Source of the DNA: Clostridia bacterium
GTDB taxonomy: Bacteria; Bacillota; Clostridia; Christensenellales; Aristaeellaceae
Assembly (NCBI GenBank): GCA_016295665.1
Contig: JAEDKS010000030.1
Coordinates: 1 to 17,993, forward strand
Direction: 5' to 3'
Length of the DNA stretch: 17,993 nucleotides
In this document: positions 13,473 through 17,993 of the stretch, piece by piece
How the letters are laid out: the number at the start of each line of letters is the position of its first letter
Numbering within the stretch: the first letter of the stretch is position 1
Translations under genes and position numbers: made by a program
The notes under the pieces: model-generated
The model's input: the letters and a program-made list of their open reading frames with translations, nothing else
What the model was told of the DNA's origin: nothing
Databases searched by the model: none

Positions 13473-14909
13473 ATGAGAAGGATCTGTCTGCTGCTGTGCG
13501 TCTGTCTGCTCCTGCTGTTGCCGGGGGCTGCGGTGATGGAGGGGAATGAGATGCTGCCGATTCCTTCGTTCAAGAACGTGTCGGTGCACGACCCGTCCAT
13601 CATCCTGGCGGATGACGGCTGGTTCTATATCTACGGCAGCCATATGGCGGCGGCGAAGTCACAGGATCTGATCGCCTGGGAGATGATCTCCAAGGGGCCG
13701 TCGGATCAGGAGTGCACGCTGGTGGAGCAGGTTCAGGAGCAGATGAGCGAGGCGCTGACCTACGCGAAAACCACCACCTTCTGGGCGCCGGACGTGGTGC
13801 AGCTGACGAATGGCACCTACGCCATGTACTACTGCACCTGCGAGGGCTCCAGCCCGCTGTCGGCGCTGGGTCTGGCCTACGCGGACGCGCCGGAGGGGCC
13901 CTATGTGAATCAGGGCATCCTGCTGAAGTCCGGCGCCGCGGGCTACAACGCCAGCTACTATCCCAACGCGGTGGACCCCTGCGCCTTCTATGACAAGGAG
14001 GGGCGGCTGTGGATGGTGTACGGCTCCTACTCCGGCGGCATCTTCATTCTGGAGATGGACCCCGAGACGGGCTATCCGCTGGCGGGGCAGCAGCCCTACG
14101 GCACCAAGCTGCTGGGCAACAACCACGCCCGCATCGAGGGCCCCTACATCCTCTACAGCCCGGAGACGGACTACTACTATCTGTTCCTGTCCTTCGGCGG
14201 CCTGGACGCAAGCGGCGGCTACAACATCCGCGTCTGCCGCTCCGAAAACCCGGATGGCCCCTATGAGGATCTCGCGGGCAACGCCATGATCCGTTGCGGC
14301 GGCAGCAGCGGCACCTTCTTCAACGACCCGGACTATGAGCCCTACGGCGTGAAGCTCATGGGCGGCTACCAGATCAAGCCGGTGGCGGGGGAGAAGAACC
14401 AGATGAGCGTCGCCTACCGTAGCCCCGGTCACAACTCCGCCTGGTACGACCCGGAGACCGGGCGCTACTTCCTGATTTTCCACACCCGCTTCGCCAACTC
14501 CGGCGAGAGCTTCTCCGTGCGGGTGCATGAGATGTACATGAACGAGGATGGCTGGCCCGTGGTGTCCCCGCTGCGCTATGCCGGCGAGATGCCGGAGCAG
14601 GTGGCGCTGGACAGGATTCCCGGGCTGTACAAGGTGCTGGATCACGAGCACGACATCAACGCCGTGGAGCATGTGTCCGATACCGCTGTGCTCCATGAGG
14701 ACGGCACGGTGACGGGCTGCGTGGAGGGCACCTGGGCGTGCGAGGACGGGGTGCACATCACCCTGCGGCTGGGGGAGGAGACGCTGAAGGGCGTCGTCCA
14801 CACGGCCCTCGACGCGGGTCAGAAACAATGGGTGGTCTGCTTCTCGGCCCTGGATGAGACGGGCGCCGCGCTGTGGGGCACCCGCGCCACCTGTCAGGAG
14901 GAACCGTAA
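13473..14909 (+). CDS. Secreted GH43 endo-1,5-alpha-L-arabinanase (Abn2-like)
   Basis: A 478-residue secreted GH43 enzyme. The signal peptide is MRRICLLLCVCLLLLLPGAA with probable cleavage after Ala20. The propeller shows general base Asp40 in VHDPSI, then GWFYIYGSHMAAAKSQDLIAW in two overlapping family patterns, WAPDVVQLTNGTYAMYY, pKa-modulating Asp168 in NAVDPCAFYD, general acid Glu222 in RIEGPYI, and metal-site His320 in PGHNSAW. From about residue 385 a small beta domain follows (WACEDGVHITLRLGEETLKG), like the C-terminal domain of the Bacillus subtilis Abn2 group, whose 469 residues match this length. It should cut arabinan outside the cell into oligosaccharides. ATG 13473 has GGGAGG eight bases upstream. 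Only 44 bp without a terminator separate it from the binding-protein gene, so they share an operon. Specificity is inferred. Confidence 0.87.
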   Translation: MRRICLLLCVCLLLLLPGAAVMEGNEMLPIPSFKNVSVHDPSIILADDGWFYIYGSHMAAAKSQDLIAWEMISKGPSDQECTLVEQVQEQMSEALTYAKTTTFWAPDVVQLTNGTYAMYYCTCEGSSPLSALGLAYADAPEGPYVNQGILLKSGAAGYNASYYPNAVDPCAFYDKEGRLWMVYGSYSGGIFILEMDPETGYPLAGQQPYGTKLLGNNHARIEGPYILYSPETDYYYLFLSFGGLDASGGYNIRVCRSENPDGPYEDLAGNAMIRCGGSSGTFFNDPDYEPYGVKLMGGYQIKPVAGEKNQMSVAYRSPGHNSAWYDPETGRYFLIFHTRFANSGESFSVRVHEMYMNEDGWPVVSPLRYAGEMPEQVALDRIPGLYKVLDHEHDINAVEHVSDTAVLHEDGTVTGCVEGTWACEDGVHITLRLGEETLKGVVHTALDAGQKQWVVCFSALDETGAALWGTRATCQEEP

Positions 14910-14953
14910 TGCCTGGGAAATGAGCTAGGACAAGATAAGGAGGGACAACACGG

Positions 14954-17821
14954 ATGCGTAAAGGGATACTGCTGGCCCTGACGCTGGTGATGGTGCTTCT
15001 CTGCGGGAGCGTCGCGGCTGAATCGGAAGATCAGTCCAGCTGGATGACCTTCTCCAGCGGCACGGAGAACCAGTATGTGCAGGCGCAGGAGCAATACAGC
15101 CTGCCGCTCTACGGCGGCGACCCGGTGGAGAGCGAGGCCGCGCTGGTGCTGGCGGTCGGCGACCGGGGCGAGGCTGTGGTCAGCGTGCCGGAGGATGGCC
15201 TGTACGAGCTGTGGCTCACCTACAGGAACACCACCCAGAGCGCGCTGCCCACCGAGATGGCGGTGACCATCGATGGCGCGCTGCCGTTCTACGAGATGCA
15301 GCGCGTGAAGCTCAAGTCGCTGTGGGTGGACGACGGCGAGTTCCCGGTGGATCGCTATGGCAACGAGGTCGCCACGACCCCCTGGGCAACGGACGAATTG
15401 CAGAGCGTCGGCATCACCGACTCCGCGGGGCGCGTGGACAGGCCGTTCCTGTTCGAGCTGACCGCGGGCGAGCACACCATCGCCTTTGACGTGAAGGACG
15501 GCGGCGTGGAGATCACGGCGATCACCGTGCGCAGCCCCGAGGCCGTGCCGGACTACGCGCCCGGCAGCGCGGCGGGCACGTCGCTGATCGTGGTGGAGGG
15601 CGAGCGGATCGACAGCCGCAACAAGTCCTCCATCCGTGGCGCGGGCGAGTTCACGCCCGAGCTGAACCCCTACAGCGTGGAGAAGCGCCTGATCAACCAT
15701 CTGGACGGCGCCTCCTTTGACACGGCGGGGGACACCGTGACCTACCGCTTCAACGCGGAGGAGGAGGGCTGGTACCAGCTGGCCTTCTACTACCGGCAGA
15801 GCGGCAAGACCGATTTCCCCGTGTTCGTGGACGTGCGCATCGACGGGGCGCTGCAGAGCGAGGAAGCCCGCGCCGTGGCCTTTGACTACACGACCTCCTT
15901 CCGCCTGATGACGGTGGGGGACAGCCATGGCGAGCCCCAGCGATTCTTCCTGAGCCGTGGTGAGCACACGGTCAGCCTGACCATCAACTGCTCCATGCTG
16001 ACGCCCGTGTACCAGACCATCGACGAGCTGCTCAGCGCCATCAATGGCCTGTCCCTGGAGGTGACCCGCCTGACCGGCGGCGTGACCTCGGACAAGTACC
16101 GCGACTACAACCTGATCTCCTACATCCCCAACCTGGTGGAGCTGCTGGAGGGCTGGGCGGATCAGTGCGATGAGGCGGTGGCGGCCATGGCGGCCTACAC
16201 CGATGCCGCCAACATGGGCGTGTTCTCCAACATGACGCTCTGTGCCGACCAGCTCCGCCGCCTGGCGAAGGAGCCGGAGGATCTGCCCCGCCGCCTGAGC
16301 GAGCTGTCCACGGGCTCCAACTCCGCCAGCCGCATGCTGGCCCAGCAGCTGCAGGATCTGGCGGTGAACGACCTGTCCATCGACCAGTTCTACTTCTACC
16401 AGACCAATGCCCAGCTGCCCGGCAAGGTGAACTTCTTCGAGAGCGCCGTGCTGAGCGTGCAGCGCTTCGTGTCCTCCTTCAGCGCGCAGGACTACTCTGC
16501 CTCCTCCGGCAACAGCGAACACCTGCAGGTGTGGATGGGCCGGAGCCGCCAGTATGTCGAGCTGCTGCAGAACATGATCGACACCCAGTTCACCCCGGAG
16601 ACCGGCATCGTGGTCGATCTGTCCCTGATGCCCGACGCCAACAAGCTGGTGCTGGCGAACGCCGCCGGCACGGCGCCGGACGCGGTGCTGGGACTGCAGT
16701 ACGTGGTGCCGTCCTACCTGAACATCCGCGGCGCCCTCTATGACCTGACCCAGTTCGAGGACTTCGGCGAGGTGGCCTCGCGCTTCTCCTCCGGCCTGTT
16801 CGTTCCCTACATCCTGGGGGACGGCGTGTACGCCATGCCGGAGACCGTGAACTTCTGGGTGATGTTCTACCGCACCGACATTCTGGAGGCGCTGAACATC
16901 GACGTGCCGAACAGCATGGAGGAGGTCAAGCTGATCCTTCCCGAGCTGCAGCGCCGCAACATGAACTTCTACTTCCCCACGGCGGGCATGGTGGGTACGA
17001 AGGTGTTCCCCGGCACGCTGCCGCTGATTCTGCAGGCGGGCGGCTCCATCTATGCTGACACCGTGGCGGACACGACCCTGGACAGCGAAGCCTCCCTGAA
17101 CGGCTTCCGCGAGATGACCGAGCTGTTCACCGTGTACAACATGCCCACCGACGTGCCGTCTCCCGGCTTCTATCAGCAGTTCCGCGACGGCACCCTGCCC
17201 ATCGGCATCGCCGACCTGGCGACCTACAACCTGCTGCTGAACGCCGCGCCCGAGCTGGACGGCCTGTGGGACATCGCCCTGTACCCCGGCCTGACCGATG
17301 AAAACGGCGAGGTGCAGCGCTGGACCACCGGCGGCGCGGAGACCATGGCGATCCTCAGCCAGACCGACCGGGCCGATGACGCCTGGACGTTCCTGAAGTG
17401 GTGGTCCTCCGAGGAGGTGCAGAGCCGGTTCGGCTCCCTGCTGCAGTCCACCTACGGCTCCGAGTACATCTGGCCCACCGCCAACACCGCGGCCTTCGCC
17501 TCCCTTCCCCTCAAGAGCAGCCACAAGCAGATCATCATGGAGCAGATGGGCTGGATGACCGAGGCGCCCTGGGTGCTGGGCACCTACATGCTGGAGCGCG
17601 AGCTGTCCAACGCCTTCATCTCCGTGGTGACCGACGGCACCGATGCCCGCCGCGCCCTGGATACGGCGGTGAAGCGCATCAACCGCGAAACCTACCGCAA
17701 GCTGGAGGAGTTTGGCTACTACAAGGATGGCGTGATGCTCAAGGAGTTCCCGACGCCCAATGCCTCCGTGGTGAAAAAGCTGGTCGAGGAAGCCCGGCAG
17801 AAGGAGGGAGCAGCTGAATGA
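14954..17821 (+). CDS. Enlarged extracellular sugar-binding protein with N-terminal beta-sandwich domains
   Basis: A 955-residue secreted protein. Its last part, about residues 520-930, is a family 1 extracellular solute-binding domain (LQVWMGRSRQYVELLQ, APDAVLGLQYVVPSYL, LGDGVYAMPETVNFWVMFYR, DAWTFLKWWSSEEVQSRFGS). Typical members are about 420-450 long. Before it lie two beta-sandwich regions resembling CBM6/35-type domains, about 35-195 (GLYELWLTYRN, LTAGEHTIAFDVKDG) and 210-375 (EGWYQLAFYYRQSG, LSRGEHTVSLTINC), then a helical region of about 140 residues. The signal peptide MRKGILLALTLVMVLLCGSVAA best fits cleavage after Ala22; LLCG is a poor lipobox because Leu precedes the Cys. AAGGAGGG at 14937-14944 marks the start. 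The stop overlaps the permease ATG (17818-17821). It probably captures arabino-oligosaccharides; the ligand is inferred from neighbours. Confidence 0.85.
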   Translation: MRKGILLALTLVMVLLCGSVAAESEDQSSWMTFSSGTENQYVQAQEQYSLPLYGGDPVESEAALVLAVGDRGEAVVSVPEDGLYELWLTYRNTTQSALPTEMAVTIDGALPFYEMQRVKLKSLWVDDGEFPVDRYGNEVATTPWATDELQSVGITDSAGRVDRPFLFELTAGEHTIAFDVKDGGVEITAITVRSPEAVPDYAPGSAAGTSLIVVEGERIDSRNKSSIRGAGEFTPELNPYSVEKRLINHLDGASFDTAGDTVTYRFNAEEEGWYQLAFYYRQSGKTDFPVFVDVRIDGALQSEEARAVAFDYTTSFRLMTVGDSHGEPQRFFLSRGEHTVSLTINCSMLTPVYQTIDELLSAINGLSLEVTRLTGGVTSDKYRDYNLISYIPNLVELLEGWADQCDEAVAAMAAYTDAANMGVFSNMTLCADQLRRLAKEPEDLPRRLSELSTGSNSASRMLAQQLQDLAVNDLSIDQFYFYQTNAQLPGKVNFFESAVLSVQRFVSSFSAQDYSASSGNSEHLQVWMGRSRQYVELLQNMIDTQFTPETGIVVDLSLMPDANKLVLANAAGTAPDAVLGLQYVVPSYLNIRGALYDLTQFEDFGEVASRFSSGLFVPYILGDGVYAMPETVNFWVMFYRTDILEALNIDVPNSMEEVKLILPELQRRNMNFYFPTAGMVGTKVFPGTLPLILQAGGSIYADTVADTTLDSEASLNGFREMTELFTVYNMPTDVPSPGFYQQFRDGTLPIGIADLATYNLLLNAAPELDGLWDIALYPGLTDENGEVQRWTTGGAETMAILSQTDRADDAWTFLKWWSSEEVQSRFGSLLQSTYGSEYIWPTANTAAFASLPLKSSHKQIIMEQMGWMTEAPWVLGTYMLERELSNAFISVVTDGTDARRALDTAVKRINRETYRKLEEFGYYKDGVMLKEFPTPNASVVKKLVEEARQKEGAAE

Positions 17822-17993
17822 TTACCAAGAAAAGTACGCCCTATCTGTTTCTGGCGCCGTTCCTGATTCTGTTTGTGGTGTTCATCATCGTGCCCACGCT
17901 GATGGCGGTGGGGCTGTCCTTCACCAACTACAACGCGGTTCAGACGCCGGCCTTCGTGGGGCTGACCAACTACATCAACCTGCTCACGCAGGA
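17818..17993 (+). CDS. Carbohydrate ABC transporter permease, N-terminal part (3' end outside window)
   Basis: The first 58 codons of a MalF/UgpA-type (CUT1) permease are visible. The reading frame starts MITKKSTPYLFLAPFLILFV, followed by FIIVPTLMAVGLSFTNYN and FVGLTNYINLL, which is the standard first membrane segment and the SFTNYN...FVGLTNY pattern of these permeases. ATG 17818 overlaps the binding-protein stop (ATGA), with AAGGAGGG about nine bases upstream at 17801-17808. It is cut by the window end. A second permease (MalG-like) would be expected next. It should import the sugar bound by the upstream protein; an ATPase is not in view and may be a shared MsmK-type protein elsewhere. Confidence 0.93.
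   Translation, partial: MITKKSTPYLFLAPFLILFVVFIIVPTLMAVGLSFTNYNAVQTPAFVGLTNYINLLTQ

Noticed and set aside
14894..17524. An 876-codon open frame on the minus strand opposite the sugar-binding protein
   Set aside because: The product is rich in His, Gln, Gly, Val and Leu without domain pattern, and the plus strand has a clear signal peptide, ribosome site and solute-binding domain. It is a mirror frame.

Overview
The window looks like chromosome of a GC-rich, spore-forming, low-GC-type Gram-positive relative: a member of class Clostridia, possibly a gut-associated order such as Oscillospirales or Christensenellales. The reasons are a PolC-type DNA polymerase III, the sporulation pair yabP-yabQ next to divIC, strong AAGGAGG ribosome binding sites, a lipoprotein foldase with a Pro/Glu/Ala/Thr linker, and carbohydrate ABC transport coupled to GH43 enzymes. 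The genus cannot be named from this sequence alone. No tRNA, rRNA, CRISPR array, insertion sequence or phage gene was seen.

Layout. Positions 1-2683 (+) hold the 3' part of polC followed by yabP, yabQ and divIC, the last three joined by ATGA stop/start overlaps and closed by a clear intrinsic terminator at 2682-2710. Positions 2780-3691 (+) hold a short Ppx/GppA phosphatase. Positions 3838-5487 (+) hold a PrsA/SurA-like lipoprotein foldase with its own near-consensus promoter and terminator. Positions 5573-11907 (-) form a five-gene cassette: response regulator, histidine kinase, ABC ATPase, large FtsX/MacB-type permease, and an exported membrane-anchored protein rich in beta-sandwich repeats. 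From 12108 to the window end (+) lies an alpha-arabinan utilisation region: a cytoplasmic GH43 arabinofuranosidase with its own promoter and terminator, then a second transcription unit with a 200-nt leader encoding a secreted GH43 endo-arabinanase, a 955-residue sugar-binding protein with extra N-terminal domains, and the start of a MalF/UgpA-like permease.

How the genes work together. The endo-arabinanase should cut arabinan outside the cell, the binding protein and permease should import oligosaccharides, and the cytoplasmic GH43 should release arabinose. The minus-strand cassette resembles a self-regulated export or envelope-stress module: the kinase has one membrane segment and no extracellular sensor, so it may read the transporter rather than a ligand. 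An inverted repeat with related half-sites occurs both in front of the regulator and in front of the ATPase.

The most unusual items are the enlarged binding protein without a good lipobox, the structured leader ahead of the endo-arabinanase, the ABC/two-component cassette with its dedicated beta-sandwich partner, and the repeat-bearing insert that splits the rotamase domain of the lipoprotein foldase. All functions are inferred from sequence motifs read by eye; no database search was run.
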